Positions 1-10,600 of a stretch of 64,000 nt of DNA are shown piece after piece (positions within the stretch are counted from its first letter, which is position 1; every line of letters begins with the position of its first letter). The stretch comes from Streptomyces pacificus. GTDB lineage: Bacteria; Actinomycetota; Actinomycetes; Streptomycetales; Streptomycetaceae. The notes beneath the pieces were generated by a model that searched no databases, had not been told where the DNA came from, and saw only the letters and a list, made by a program, of their open reading frames with translations. The DNA lies in NCBI RefSeq assembly GCF_011766325.1, contig NZ_BLLG01000005.1, positions 62,001 through 126,000 of the forward strand. The letters are read 5' to 3'. Made by a program: the position numbers and the translations under genes.

Positions 1-1068
1 GAAGAGCAGCGAGATCGGCGGGAAGGTGAGCCACAGCAGGTAGCCGCGGAACGCCCGGGACCTTTCCCGCGGGGTCCCCGCCGGCGCCAGTGACGGGCGG
101 TAGCGGGCGACGAAGTCGGCGAACAGCAGGCTGACGCCGTGCCAGACGCCGATCAGCGAGGTGAAGGAGGTGGCGAGGAAGCCGACGAGGAAGAGTTTCG
201 CCGTGACGGCGCCGTAGCGGTCCGCCAGGATCGCGCCGAGGTCGAGCAGGCCCTTGTCGCCCTTGGCGATCGCGACCCCGGAGGCGTGCAGCAGCTCTGC
301 GCCGACGAAGAGCATCGCGACCACGAAGACGCCGGTGGTGAGGTAGGCGACGCGGTTGTCGAGCCGCATGACCTTCATCCAGCCGACGTCCTTCCAGCCC
401 TTGGCGTTGACCCAGTACCCGTACGCGGCGAGCGTGATGGTGCCGCCCACGCCGCCGATCAGGCCGAGCGTGTAGAGGAGGGAGCCTTCCGGGAGGACCG
501 GCACGAGGCCGGCGAGCGCGTCGCCGAGGTTCGGTGCGACGCGCACGGCCAGATAGACGGTGATCGCGAACATCACGCCGACCATGACCGTCATGACCTT
601 CTCGAACACGGCGTACCGGTTGAGCCAGACGAAGGCGAGCCCGGCCAGCCCGCAGAGGACGCCCCACCACTTGAGGTCCATCACGCCCGGGAACAGCGCG
701 TCGAGCGGCAGCGCGCTGGAGGACATCGCCGCCGCCCCGTAGACGAAGCCCCAGACGGTCACGTACCCGATGAAGTAGAACGTGGTCCACCGGCCGAGGC
801 TGCGCCAGCCGTCGAAGAGGGTGCGGCCGGTGGCGAGGTGCCAGCGTCCCGCCGCTTCGGCCAGTGAGATCTTCACCAGGCAGCCGATGACCGCCGCCCA
901 CAGCAGCGTGTAGCCGTATCTGCCGCCCGCGATCAGAGTCGCGACCAGGTCACCCGCGCCGACGCCGGTCGCGGCGACGACGATGCCGGGGCCGATGTGC
1001 CGCCAGCCGGCCTTGCGCGTCACCGGGCCCGCCGTCCGGCCCGCCGGCTCCTCCACCGTGTCTGCCAT
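1..1068 (-). CDS. Nramp-family divalent metal transporter (C-terminus outside window)
   Basis: Reading the minus strand from the ATG at 1066-1068 gives an open frame of 356 codons that runs off the left edge. The protein is strongly hydrophobic with many predicted membrane helices. Its N-terminal hydrophobic stretch [16 protein letters not shown] resembles the first helix of Nramp (Mn2+/Fe2+) transporters, where the DPGN metal-binding motif normally lies. Here an alanine-rich GAGDL replaces DPGN, so the substrate may differ from classical Nramp proteins. Divergent from the M14 peptidase, with about 180 bp between them for two promoters. Family assignment is fairly firm; the exact ion is not known. 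Confidence 0.75.
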   Translation of the reverse strand, partial: MADTVEEPAGRTAGPVTRKAGWRHIGPGIVVAATGVGAGDLVATLIAGGRYGYTLLWAAVIGCLVKISLAEAAGRWHLATGRTLFDGWRSLGRWTTFYFIGYVTVWGFVYGAAAMSSSALPLDALFPGVMDLKWWGVLCGLAGLAFVWLNRYAVFEKVMTVMVGVMFAITVYLAVRVAPNLGDALAGLVPVLPEGSLLYTLGLIGGVGGTITLAAYGYWVNAKGWKDVGWMKVMRLDNRVAYLTTGVFVVAMLFVGAELLHASGVAIAKGDKGLLDLGAILADRYGAVTAKLFLVGFLATSFTSLIGVWHGVSLLFADFVARYRPSLAPAGTPRERSRAFRGYLLWLTFPPISLLF

Positions 1069-1249
1069 GCGTGTGGTCCTGCCTTCCCGTTCGTGCCGTG
1101 CGTCCCGCCGGTCGACCAGACAGTGGCCGGCCTGTGCTATTGACCGGGGCATGCCATACCCCGACCATGTGCCCGACACACCCGAACAACCGTCAGCACA
1201 TCCGTACGTCGCATCCAGACACCCCCACACTCCCCACCCAGGAGACAGC

Positions 1250-2653
1250 ATGCGACTTCGCACACGCGGCTCCGGCACCCCCGGCACCCCCGGCCGCACC
1301 GGCGGCCGCCGCGGCCGGAGATCCACCGCCCGGTCCGCCACCCGGTCCGCCGCCCTCGCCGGTCTGCTGGCACTCGCCGTCGCCGCGCCCTTCACCGCGG
1401 CCGCCTCACCGGCCCCCGAACCGTCGGCCTCCACGACCGCCGCCGACGAGCGGATCCGCCAGTACGAGATCCACGGGCCGTCGACCGTCGCCGAGCGCAC
1501 CGCCCTCGCGGCCACCGGCGCCTCCCTCGACGAGGTCCACGACCACACGGTCGTGGTCAGCGCGGACGCCGCCCAGGCCGAGCGGCTCCGCGCCCTCGGC
1601 CACGACCTCGAACCACTGCCCGCACCGCCGTCCCGCAAGACGGCGGGCGTCGCGGTGCAGCCGTTCGACTTCCCGCCCGCGGACTCCGGTTACCACAACT
1701 ACGCCGAGATGAGCGCGGAGATCGACCAGCGCGTCGCCGCCCACCCGGACATCATGAGCAAGCGGGTGATCGGCACGTCGTACCAGGGCCGCGACATCGT
1801 CGCCATCAAGATCAGCGACAACGTCGGCACGGACGAGGACGAGCCCGAGGTCCTCTTCACCCACCACCAGCACGCGCGTGAGCACCTCACCGTGGAGATG
1901 GCCCTCTACCTGCTGCGCGAGCTCGGCGACGACTACGGCTCCGACCCGCGGATCACCAACGCGGTCGACAGCCGGGAGATCTGGATCGTGCCGGACCTCA
2001 ACCCGGACGGCGGCGAGTACGACATCGCCACCGGTTCCTACCGGAGCTGGCGCAAGAACCGCCAGCCCAACTCCGGTTCGTCGGCCGTCGGGACGGACCT
2101 GAACCGCAACTGGGACTACAAGTTCGGCTGCTGCGGCGGCTCCTCCGGCTCCCCCGGCTCGAACACCTACCGCGGCACGTCCGCCGAGTCCGCCCCCGAG
2201 GTGAAGGTCGTCGCCGACTTCGTGCGCTCCCGCATCGTCGGGGGCGAACAGCAGATCACGGCGGGCATCGACTTCCACACCTACAGCGAGCTGATCCTGT
2301 GGCCGTACGGCTACACCACGGCCGACACCGCCCCGGGCATGTCCCAGGACGACCGCGACGCCTTCGCCACCGTGGGCCGGAAGATGGCCGCGAGCAACGG
2401 GTACACCCCCGAGCAGTCCAGCGACCTGTACATCACGGACGGGTCGATCGACGACTGGCTGTGGGGCGAACAGCGGATCTTCGGCTACACCTTCGAGCTG
2501 TACCCGAGGAGCTTCATCGGCGGCGGCTTCTACCCGCCCGACGAGGTGATCGAGCGGGAGACCAGCCGCAACCGCGACGCGGTGCTGCAGCTGCTGGAGA
2601 ACGCGGACTGCATGTACCGCTCGATCGGCAAGGAACAGCAGTACTGCTCCTGA
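1250..2653 (+). CDS. Secreted M14 zinc carboxypeptidase
   Basis: 467 aa. The ATG at 1250 follows a GGAG at 1241-1244 and opens an Arg-rich n-region with a hydrophobic stretch and AAA-type cleavage site near residue 52, so the enzyme should be exported. A propeptide-like segment (about 60-140) precedes the peptidase domain. M14 hallmarks are visible: the zinc ligands H208 and E211 in HARE, the later zinc histidine in GIDFHTYSE, and the general-base glutamate in YTFELYPR. The Asn-Arg pair of the substrate pocket is in [11 protein letters not shown]. It would remove C-terminal residues from peptides outside the cell. The frame stays open upstream to 983, but that part has no RBS or signal sequence. 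Confidence 0.9.
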   Translation: MRLRTRGSGTPGTPGRTGGRRGRRSTARSATRSAALAGLLALAVAAPFTAAASPAPEPSASTTAADERIRQYEIHGPSTVAERTALAATGASLDEVHDHTVVVSADAAQAERLRALGHDLEPLPAPPSRKTAGVAVQPFDFPPADSGYHNYAEMSAEIDQRVAAHPDIMSKRVIGTSYQGRDIVAIKISDNVGTDEDEPEVLFTHHQHAREHLTVEMALYLLRELGDDYGSDPRITNAVDSREIWIVPDLNPDGGEYDIATGSYRSWRKNRQPNSGSSAVGTDLNRNWDYKFGCCGGSSGSPGSNTYRGTSAESAPEVKVVADFVRSRIVGGEQQITAGIDFHTYSELILWPYGYTTADTAPGMSQDDRDAFATVGRKMAASNGYTPEQSSDLYITDGSIDDWLWGEQRIFGYTFELYPRSFIGGGFYPPDEVIERETSRNRDAVLQLLENADCMYRSIGKEQQYCS

Positions 2654-3267
2654 AGCGTACGAGCCACCCGAGCGGGTGGTGACGGCCCGGGTCCGGTGGG
2701 TGTTCCGCCGGGCCCGGGCCCGTTCCCGCTCTCCGGCGCCACCGCCGGGGCGGTCCGCGTGGGGACCGGTCCGGGACCGCGCCCCAGCCGACGGCCGGCA
2801 GAACGCGAACCGGGGGGCGGATCGGCGCTGGACCGGAAGCGGATCGGCGCTGGACCGGAAGCAGGCCGAGGGCTGACGGCCAGCGGACCGAACGCGGACC
2901 AACGGCGGGCAGGACCAGCGCCAGGGCAGACCGGCTGGTGACCGGCGGCGGACCAGCGGCGGACCGGGCGCGCGCCCCATCCGCGAGGGCGGGAGCGCGA
3001 GAGCGGAAGGACCTGCCGGGGTCTACCGGCGGGACCCCCGCGCACGGGACCACCGCCCCTGCGGCGGCCTGCGTCCCCCTGATGTGCCTCCGGCGGGTGC
3101 GGCCTGGTCTGATAGGTCCACTGCCCCGGCACCCGTCCGGGACGCCGGCCCGGCCAGTACGAGCGTGCCACGCGACGGTCCACGGCCCAGGAGCGACGAG
3201 CGACCAGCGACGCCCGCCTGGCTACCAGCGACCAGCAGTACGCGACCGTCCGTGGAGGAGGCACACC
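2654..3267. other. 614-bp intergenic region with short duplications
   Basis: No convincing gene is seen on either strand; the open frames here are low-complexity Pro/Arg/Ala readings of GC-rich DNA. It contains a perfect head-to-tail duplication of a 22-bp unit (2819-2840 and 2841-2862), plus looser GACC/AGCG-rich variants around it. The final ~150 bp must hold the promoter of the next gene, but I cannot place it confidently. Confidence 0.6.
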
Positions 3268-4704
3268 ATGACCGCCGAAAGCACCGTCGAAGGCCCCGAC
3301 CAGCTCGACCGGCCCGACCAGCTCGACCAGCTCGACCGGCCCGACCGGATCAGCCAACCCGACAGGCTCGACCAACCCGAGCAACCCGAGCAACCCGAGC
3401 AACCCGAGCAACCCGACCGAGTCAACCGTCCCGGCCGGATCCACCAGCCCGACCTCCTCAGCCGCGAGACCGTCGACCACCGCTTCAAGGCACTCCCCCC
3501 GGACGCCGACGGCCTCACCGTCGGCGAGCTCGCCGCGCAGCGGCGCAACCTCTTCACCGGTGGCTTCACCACTCCCGTGCTCGCCCTCTCCGCGGCGTCC
3601 CTTGAGCACAACCTCGCCCTGCTGGAGAGCTACGCCGAGCGCCACGGCCTGGCGTTCGCCCCGCACGGCAAGACCTCCATGTCGCCGCAGCTGTTCGCCA
3701 GGCAGCTGGAGCGGGGGGCCTGGGGCATCACCGCCGCCGTCCCGCACCAGCTCCGCGTGTACCGCGCCCACGGGGTCCGGCGCGTCTTCCTCGCCAACGA
3801 ACTCGTCGACCCGGTGGCGCTGCGTTGGCTCGCCGCCGAGCTGGATCGGGACCCGGACTTCCGGTTCATCTGCTACGTCGACTCCGTACGCGGCGTCGAG
3901 CTGATGGACGAGGCACTGCGCGGTGCGGCCCGGCCCGTGGACGTCGTGGTCGAACTCGGCGCCGGCGAGGACGCGCGCACCGGTGCCCGCGGAGCGGCGG
4001 ACTGCGCGGCCGTCGCCGACGCCGTCGCCGCGACGACGGCGCTGCGGCTGGTCGGTGTCGCGGGTTACGAGGGGGAGGTACCCGACGCGACCCCGGAGCG
4101 GGTACGCGACTGGCTGCACCGGCTCGTCTCGATCGCCGTCTCCTTCGACCGGGACGGCCGCTTCGCGGACACGGACGAGATCGTGGTCAGCGCCGGGGGC
4201 AGCGCGTGGTTCGACACCGTCGCCGAGGTGTTCGCGAAGCTGCCCCCGCTGTCGCGCCCGGCGCTGAAGCTGCTGCGCTCCGGCGCGTACGTCTCCCACG
4301 ACGACGGCCAGTACCGGCGTCTGACGCCGTTCAACCGGGTGCCCGACGAGGGTGCGCTGGAGCCCGCGTTCCGGCTCTGGGCCCAGGTCGTGTCGCGGCC
4401 GAACGGGCGGCAGGCGTTCGTCAACGCGGGCAAGCGCGACGCGGCGCACGACCTCCACCTGCCCGAGGCCCAGGTCGTCCGGGACGCCCGGGACGGCTCG
4501 GTGCGCCCGGCCGCCGGCATCGCCGTCACCCGGCTGTCGGACCAGCACGCCTGGCTGAGCACGGACGCGAACGCGGACCTGGAGGTCGGGGACTGGGTCG
4601 GGATGGGCCTGTCCCATCCCTGCACGTCCTTCGACAAGTGGCAGCTGATCCCGGTGGTGGAGCACGACGGGAGCGTCACGGACTACATCCGCACCTTCTT
4701 CTGA
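3268..4704 (+). CDS. PLP-dependent amino-acid deaminase / D-serine dehydratase-like (alanine racemase fold)
   Basis: 478 aa. The ATG at 3268 is preceded by GGAGGAG at 3254-3260, which fixes the start. The core is a fold-type III PLP enzyme: the N-terminal alanine-racemase barrel has the cofactor lysine in [10 protein letters not shown] (about residue 133). The C-terminal domain has the HPC motif ([11 protein letters not shown]), which in D-serine dehydratases and D-threonine aldolases binds the metal next to PLP. Deamination or retro-aldol cleavage of a D-amino acid is therefore likely; substrate unknown. Oddity: before the conserved domain there is a roughly 60-residue extension built of D/E-Q-P repeats (RPDQLDQ, then QPE four times) with no counterpart expected in the family. 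Confidence 0.8.
   Translation: MTAESTVEGPDQLDRPDQLDQLDRPDRISQPDRLDQPEQPEQPEQPEQPDRVNRPGRIHQPDLLSRETVDHRFKALPPDADGLTVGELAAQRRNLFTGGFTTPVLALSAASLEHNLALLESYAERHGLAFAPHGKTSMSPQLFARQLERGAWGITAAVPHQLRVYRAHGVRRVFLANELVDPVALRWLAAELDRDPDFRFICYVDSVRGVELMDEALRGAARPVDVVVELGAGEDARTGARGAADCAAVADAVAATTALRLVGVAGYEGEVPDATPERVRDWLHRLVSIAVSFDRDGRFADTDEIVVSAGGSAWFDTVAEVFAKLPPLSRPALKLLRSGAYVSHDDGQYRRLTPFNRVPDEGALEPAFRLWAQVVSRPNGRQAFVNAGKRDAAHDLHLPEAQVVRDARDGSVRPAAGIAVTRLSDQHAWLSTDANADLEVGDWVGMGLSHPCTSFDKWQLIPVVEHDGSVTDYIRTFF
3295..3425 (+). repeat. In-frame short tandem repeats encoding an Asp/Glu-Gln-Pro extension
   Basis: The 5' end of the deaminase gene is built from nearly identical 9-15-bp units: GACCAGCTCGACCGGCCC variants, then four copies of the 9-mer that encodes Q-P-E. 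The period is a multiple of three, so the frame is kept. Confidence 0.8.
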
Positions 4705-5005
4705 CCCGCGAGGAGTCCCCGGCCGGCCGCAGCCGGCGGCGCAGGGCACCAGCGCCCCGGCGAACGGCACGAGCCGGCGGTACGAGTGAACGGCACCAGC
4801 GGTGCGAGCAGCACGACCAGTACGAGCAGCACGAAGCCATACGACCAGTACGAGCCGTACGAACAGCACGAAGCCGTACGAACAGCAAGAACAGCACGAA
4901 CAGCACGAGGGCACGGTGGCCGCACCCGCCCCGCCCCCCGCCCACCGGGGCGGGCGCGGGGCGGTGCCGGGGCCGGCGCCGGGGCGGCCTTGCCGGTCGT
5001 TGCGG
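4705..5005. repeat. Convergent intergenic region with 9-12-bp-period repeats
   Basis: Between the convergent deaminase and amidase genes. From about 4786 to 4915 the sequence is an array of imperfect short repeats around the words GTACGA, GAACAGCACGA and CAGCACGA. It encodes no plausible protein; translations are strings of Tyr-Glu-Gln or Ser-Tyr runs. A G/C hairpin follows it. Confidence 0.7.
4926..4964. terminator. Possible terminator hairpin
   Basis: CCGCCCCG at 4926-4933 pairs with CGGGGCGG at 4957-4964, with further G/C pairing inside. It lies just beyond the stop of the amidase gene (minus strand) and could serve both convergent genes. No T-run follows, as is usual in Streptomyces. Confidence 0.4.
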
Positions 5006-7357
5006 CTACTTGAGGTAGACCAGGCCGTCGGTGGTGACGGTGGGGCGGCCGCTGGTGCCGACGACAACGATCTTGACGGTGTGCTTGGCGCTGCTGGACC
5101 AGGTCTTCGTCCAGATCGCGTCACGGTACTTGGTGGTGGACGATTTCAGGTCGACCGTGGCGGCCTTGACGCCGTCGACGTAGACGTACGCCTGTCCGGA
5201 GCCGGTGGCGCGGGAGACCACCCAGGCCGCGGACTTGCCGGTGAAGGTCCAGGTCAGGCTCGCGTTCTTGGAAGAGCTTGAGGAGGACTTGCCGCCCAGA
5301 TAGCTGGTGGAGGACTTGGTGGTCCAGGTGCCGGACTTGGCGGCGGAGGTCTCCTGCAGGATCACCGGGGTGCCGGTGACCGAGGCGGCGGCCGTGTTCC
5401 CGGCCCGGTCGTAGGCCGTCATCTTCCAGGCCGTGGCCACGGCGGACTTCGCGGTGTGGGCGGCGCTGTAGGTGGTGGGGCCGTACGTCTTGGCCACCGG
5501 CGCGGTCAGGCGTACCTCCTTCAGCGATGCGCTGTCGGTCGCCTTCCAGCTGAGGGTGAGGGGGACGGCTGTGGTGTTGACGGTGCCGGTGCGCAGGGCG
5601 AGGGAGGGCTTGGTGGGGAAGGCGGGTGCCGTGGTTTCCGCGACGACGGTCGCCGCGGCGGAGGTGGTGGTCCTGCCGGACTGGTGGACCGCCCGGACGC
5701 TGACCTTGCGGGTGCCGGCGGCGAGGGTCGCCTTGGCGGAGGTCGCGGTGCCCGCGGTGGTCGCGGCGACCTTGCCGTCGACGAGCAGCTCGTACTTCGA
5801 GATCAGCGAGGACGGTGTGGTGGCAGACCAGTTCACGGTGACGGACGCCTTGGTGTAGTACGTCGTCCCCGACACCCCGGCGCCGGTGACCGACTTGACC
5901 GCCAGGCCGGTGACGGGGCCCCCGGCCCAGGAGCGGAGCGTGGCGAGCTGGGCGTAGAGGGCGTTGCCGGGGCACTGGGTGTTGTAGCCGTCGCGGTGGC
6001 CGTGGATGACCGGGAAGGACAGCTTCGCGCCGTTCGCCCAGGCCTTGCGCGTGTAGTTGCTGCCGGCCGCACCCGCGGTGAGCGTGGTGGTACCGGCCGG
6101 GTCCACGCCGTACTGGCCCAGCTTCCACGCGGCGATCCGTGCGACGGAGACCATCGCGGCCTGCGAGGGTGCGGTGTCGGTGTGGGTGCCGAGGACGGAG
6201 ATGCCGGTGGTCTCGGAGTTGAAGCCGTAGGCGTGCGCGCCCATCACGGGCCGGTCCACGCCGCCCTTGCGGCCCTCGTAGACGGTGCCGCACTTGTCGA
6301 CGAGGAAGTTGTAGCCGAGGTCCTTCCAGCCGAGCTGCCTGACGTGGTAGGCGTAGATGCCGCGCACGACGGCCGGGGCCTGGTCGCAGGTGTAGGAGTT
6401 CGACTCGGCGGTGTGGTGCACCACCACGGCCTTGATCTTCTCCCCGGGCAGATAGCCGGGCTCCTCCGGGCTGATGGACTCGTCCGCGCCCCAGCCGGCG
6501 CGCGAGGTGATCGGCGGCCGCGGCGCGTTCGACGGGGGTGCCGGCGGCATGCTCACCGTGGCGGTGGGACTCGGCGTCCCGGACGCGGACGGCGACGACG
6601 GCGGCGGGGAGCTGCTCGGCGTCTCGGACGGGTCGGGGGAGCCGGAGGGGTCGGAAGGGTCGAAGGGGTCTGACGGGGCCGGCGGCTCACTCACCGGGGG
6701 CTCGCCCGCGGGAGGAGTGGTCGGTGCCTCGCCGCCGGGCGTAGCCTCCGGCAGGGGCGCCCCCGAGGTCTCGGGCCCGTCCGGCGGCGTGCCACCGGGC
6801 GCGGGCTGCTCGGTCTCCTCGGCGGCGAACGCCGCCGGCTCCATCGCCGTGACCTTGCCGCTGCCGGGGTCGACCATGTCCAGCCGCAGCCCAGCGGGAA
6901 GGCCGGACGTCGTCGACGCCCCGGCGCGTACGCGCACTTCCACACCGTTCGACGCGCCGACCCAGGCGGGCTCGGTGCCACCGCGCACGGCGCCGCGCTC
7001 GCCCTGCCCGCTGTCGCCGTCGAGCCGGAGCCAGTGCGACCACCGGCCGGATTCCACCGACCGGGTGCGGACCTCGGCCGTCCCGGCGAAGCGCGCCGCG
7101 GGATCGGTCCATGTCACACCCAGCATGCTGAACCGCTCGGTGCCGCGCTGCGCAAGGGCAGCGGAGCGGCCGTCGTCGCTCGCCGTCAGCCGCTCGGTCC
7201 GGGACTCCGCCCTGACGGGACCGGGACCGGGACCGGCGTCCGGCCCGGCCTCGCCTCCCGAACCGCCGCTCGCCTGCTGGAACACCAGCACTCCGGTCAG
7301 CCCCACGACCGCCGTGGCCGCCGTGGCCGCCGTGCCCCAGAGTCGACGCCGCTTCAT
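5006..7357 (-). CDS. Secreted N-acetylmuramoyl-L-alanine amidase (PGRP/amidase_2) with Ig-like tail
   Basis: 783 aa. The N-terminus has a short basic segment, one hydrophobic helix and a small-residue cleavage zone, consistent with export. Residues ~170-280 are a Pro/Ser/Glu-rich linker. Residues ~285-485 form a peptidoglycan-recognition domain: VVHHTAES carries the first zinc histidine, [15 protein letters not shown] the second histidine and the zinc cysteine, and YNFLVD is the usual core strand. Such domains cut the MurNAc-L-Ala bond of peptidoglycan. The C-terminal 300 residues look like two Ig-like beta domains followed by a Ser/Thr/Lys-rich beta domain, probably for wall or carbohydrate binding. 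Divergent from the RHS gene; the two share a ~324-bp promoter region. Confidence 0.88.
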   Translation of the reverse strand: MKRRRLWGTAATAATAVVGLTGVLVFQQASGGSGGEAGPDAGPGPGPVRAESRTERLTASDDGRSAALAQRGTERFSMLGVTWTDPAARFAGTAEVRTRSVESGRWSHWLRLDGDSGQGERGAVRGGTEPAWVGASNGVEVRVRAGASTTSGLPAGLRLDMVDPGSGKVTAMEPAAFAAEETEQPAPGGTPPDGPETSGAPLPEATPGGEAPTTPPAGEPPVSEPPAPSDPFDPSDPSGSPDPSETPSSSPPPSSPSASGTPSPTATVSMPPAPPSNAPRPPITSRAGWGADESISPEEPGYLPGEKIKAVVVHHTAESNSYTCDQAPAVVRGIYAYHVRQLGWKDLGYNFLVDKCGTVYEGRKGGVDRPVMGAHAYGFNSETTGISVLGTHTDTAPSQAAMVSVARIAAWKLGQYGVDPAGTTTLTAGAAGSNYTRKAWANGAKLSFPVIHGHRDGYNTQCPGNALYAQLATLRSWAGGPVTGLAVKSVTGAGVSGTTYYTKASVTVNWSATTPSSLISKYELLVDGKVAATTAGTATSAKATLAAGTRKVSVRAVHQSGRTTTSAAATVVAETTAPAFPTKPSLALRTGTVNTTAVPLTLSWKATDSASLKEVRLTAPVAKTYGPTTYSAAHTAKSAVATAWKMTAYDRAGNTAAASVTGTPVILQETSAAKSGTWTTKSSTSYLGGKSSSSSSKNASLTWTFTGKSAAWVVSRATGSGQAYVYVDGVKAATVDLKSSTTKYRDAIWTKTWSSSAKHTVKIVVVGTSGRPTVTTDGLVYLK

Positions 7358-7681
7358 TCAGCCCACCCCATCATCCGCAAACACCCGGTCATGGGCGATG
7401 TGGGAGCGACCGCGACCGCCCCACCCTCCCCCGCAGAGCGAGAACGTACACCGTCGAACATCTGCGCCGTCCTCCGGATGGCCTCGATGAGGCATCAACG
7501 AGGCAAATCCGGGCAGCAGTCTGCGGACTCCGGTCACAAATCGATGTCGATCTCATGGTTTCATCGGCCAAAACCCCGTGATTCATGGCCAGTTGGCACG
7601 ATCAGTCCCTCTTTTTGATCTCTGTACGGTCACACACGCACTGCACAGGCAGTGCTTATATGACCAAGAGACCGAGGAATC
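7358..7681. promoter_or_regulatory. Divergent promoter region with inverted repeat before the RHS gene
   Basis: 324 bp separate the two divergent starts. Just before the RHS gene is a 7-bp perfect inverted repeat, GCACTGC at 7638-7644 and GCAGTGC at 7649-7655, followed by the A/T-rich CTTATATG. The RBS GAGGA (7673-7677) precedes the ATG at 7682. The repeat sits where an operator or a short 5'-UTR hairpin would be. Confidence 0.45.
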
Positions 7682-10600
7682 ATGACGATTCACCGACCCA
7701 CGCCGGAGGAGCGGGGACGGCTCTGGTCCGGGGGAAATCTGCGCTTCATAGCGGGCAGCCTCACCCTGGCCCTGACCGTCACCCTGCTCGACGGCGCCGG
7801 TGCCGCAGCCGCGCCGCGACCCCAGGCGCCGGCCGCACCGAAGAAACCGGCCGCCACCCAGGCAGCGGACATCCCGTCGGCCCGTGTCGCGGCCCGCCTG
7901 TCGGGCAAGCGGGTCGAGGCGCTCTCGGAGCGCACCGAGACCTCCACGACCTGGGCGAACAAGGACGGTTCGCTGACGACCGAGCTGACCGCCGGCCCGG
8001 TCCGGTTCCAGGACGGCACGACGGCCGGGGGCTGGCGTGATGTGGACCTGGACCTGGTCAGCCACTCCGACGGCGTGGAGCCCAAGGCGCACCCCCGGGG
8101 GCTGAAGCTGGCGGGCAGGACGGGCGCCCCGGCGGCGTCCCTGAAGGCGGCCCAGGCGTCCAAGGCCGTCGATCTGGTGACCCTCGGCGAGGGCGAGGAG
8201 CAGATCACGCTGCAGTGGAAGGGCGGGCTGCCCGCCCCGAAGCTGGACGGCACACGCGCCGAGTACGTGAACGCCGTGCCCGGCGCGGATGTCGTCGTCG
8301 AGGCGACCCGTACCGGTTTCGAGCAGTTCGTCGAGATCAAGCAGAAGCCCGCCGCCGAGGGCTACACCTACACCCTGCCGCTGAAGGCCAAGGGCCTGAA
8401 GGTCAAGCAGCAGGCCGACGGCAGCGTGCTCTTCACGGACAAGAAGTCCAGGAAGAGCGCCGTGATGCCGGCGCCGGTGATGTGGGACGCCACCGTCGAC
8501 AAGGTCTCCGGTGAGCACACCCACCGGGCCAGGGTCGCCATGGAGGTCGTCGAGACCAAGGGCGGCGTGGACCTGGTCATCACCCCGGACGCGGCGTTCC
8601 TCGCCGACCCGGCCACGAAGTACCCGGTGACCGTGGACCCCTCCGCCTCCTCACTGGGCAGCGTCTTCGACACCTACGTCCAGCAGGGCGAGACCGTCGA
8701 CTGGTCCACCGACACCGAGCTGGACCTCGGCAACCCCGGCACCACCAACGGCAACGGCACCCCGCGCACCGCGCGGTCCTTCATCTCCTGGAACACCGAG
8801 CCGATCCGGGACGCACTGGTCACGGACGCCAAGCTGTCCCTGTGGAACTTCCACTCGGGCAACACCGACTGCAAGGCGTACCCGTGGGAGGTCTGGTCCG
8901 CGGGAGCGGCCTCCACCTCCTCGCGGTGGACCGCGCAGCCCGCGTGGACGGCGAAGAAGGCCACCTCAACCGAGACCAAGGGCAACCCCGCCTGCACCTC
9001 GGCGCCGGACGGCTGGATCAATGCCGATGTCACCGCGCTGACCCAGGAATGGGCCTCCGCGAAGGCCACCCGCGGTCACATGGGCCTGCGCGCCTCCAGC
9101 GAGACCGTGACGGCGCAGTGGAAGCGGGTCAACTCCGCCAACGCCGCGTCCAACCCGCCGAAGCTGACGGTGACCTACAACTACCGGCCCCGCACCGGCA
9201 CCAAGCAGGAGGCCGGCCCGCCGTACTTCTCCTACGGCGGCGACTACGTGGTCAACACGCTGACGCCGACGCTGCGCGACACCTTCGTCGACGCCGACGG
9301 CGACCAGGTCAACGGCACCTTCCAGATCCACGACAGCGCCACCGACACCCAGGTCGGCAACGTCATCGTCTCCCCGTACGTCCCCTCCGGCCAGGTCGCC
9401 TCGGTGACCGTCCCGGCCGGGGTGCTGACCAACGGCAAGACCTACAAGTTCCGCACCAGCCCGTACGACGGTGCGCACTACAACCTCGGCTGGTCGGCGT
9501 GGAAGACCTTCCGCGTCGACACCACCGCGCCCTCCGCCCCCGCCTCGATCACGTCGACGGACTACCCGTCCACCGCATGGGTCAAGGGCGCAGGGCAGAC
9601 CGGCACATTCACCGCCACGCCCAACGGCACGGACCACAACTGGCTCGAATGGTCGCTGGACGGCGTCACCTGGACCAAGGTCGCCACGGGCGGCTCCACC
9701 GCCGCCAAGAACATCGGCATCACCCCGCCGAAGGACGGCACGCACACCCTCCAGCTGCGGCAGGTCGACAAGGCCGACAACAAGTCCGAGGCCGTCGACT
9801 ACACCTTCCACGCCGGACCCGGCGGCTTCATCCAGCCCGCTGAGGGCGAGCGGACCGCGCGCCGCCTGCCGCTGGTCGCCGAAGCCGACGGCACCAAGTA
9901 CGACAACGTGTCGTTCTCCTGGCGCCGCTCCGAAGCCGACCCCTGGGTGCAGATCCCAGCCGGTGACGTCACCTCCGGCGGCACCCCGCTGACCGCCTGG
10001 CCGGTGCCGATGACCGGCGGCAAGAACGCCCCCCTGGTCTGGAATACCACCGACACCGTCGACCCGGACGGCACCGTCCAGATCAAGGCCGACTTCAGCG
10101 GCCCGAACTCTGCTACCGGAGCCACCCAGCCGCTGACCGTGGTCGTCGACCGCAACGCCAGTGGCGCGGCAGCCGACGAGATTGGCCCCGGCTCGGTGAA
10201 CCTGCTCACCGGTGACTACACTCTGTCGGCGACCGATGCTGCAGCGTTCGCTCTGGCGGTCTCCCGGACAGCATCCTCGCGCACTCCGGACAAGGGCGCC
10301 GGCCAGGAGGGCCAGGCTGCGATCTTCGGCAAGGAGTGGGTGTCCGGCACTGTTGCCGAGGCGACCGAGTCGGACTACAGCTACATCCAGAAGGTGTCCG
10401 ACACTGCAGTCGATGTCGTGATGATCGAGGGCGATGCCATCCACTTCACCGCCAACGCGGGCAAGAACGGCTGGATCCCCGAGCCCGGCTCGGAGGACCT
10501 GACCCTCACCGGAAGCGTCACAGGCTCCTTCACCCTGTCAGACACCGAGGGAACGGTCACCGAGTTCACCAGGCCCGACCCGGCTGTGGCGACCTGGCAG

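Noticed and set aside
139..867. Acidic/basic 242-aa plus-strand frame at the left edge
   Set aside because: Antisense of the Nramp-like gene, whose membrane helices are clearly coding on the minus strand.
2514..3053. Minus-strand frame in the 2.65-3.27 kb gap
   Set aside because: Repetitive Pro/Arg/Ser translation from duplicated GC-rich DNA; no RBS or conserved feature.
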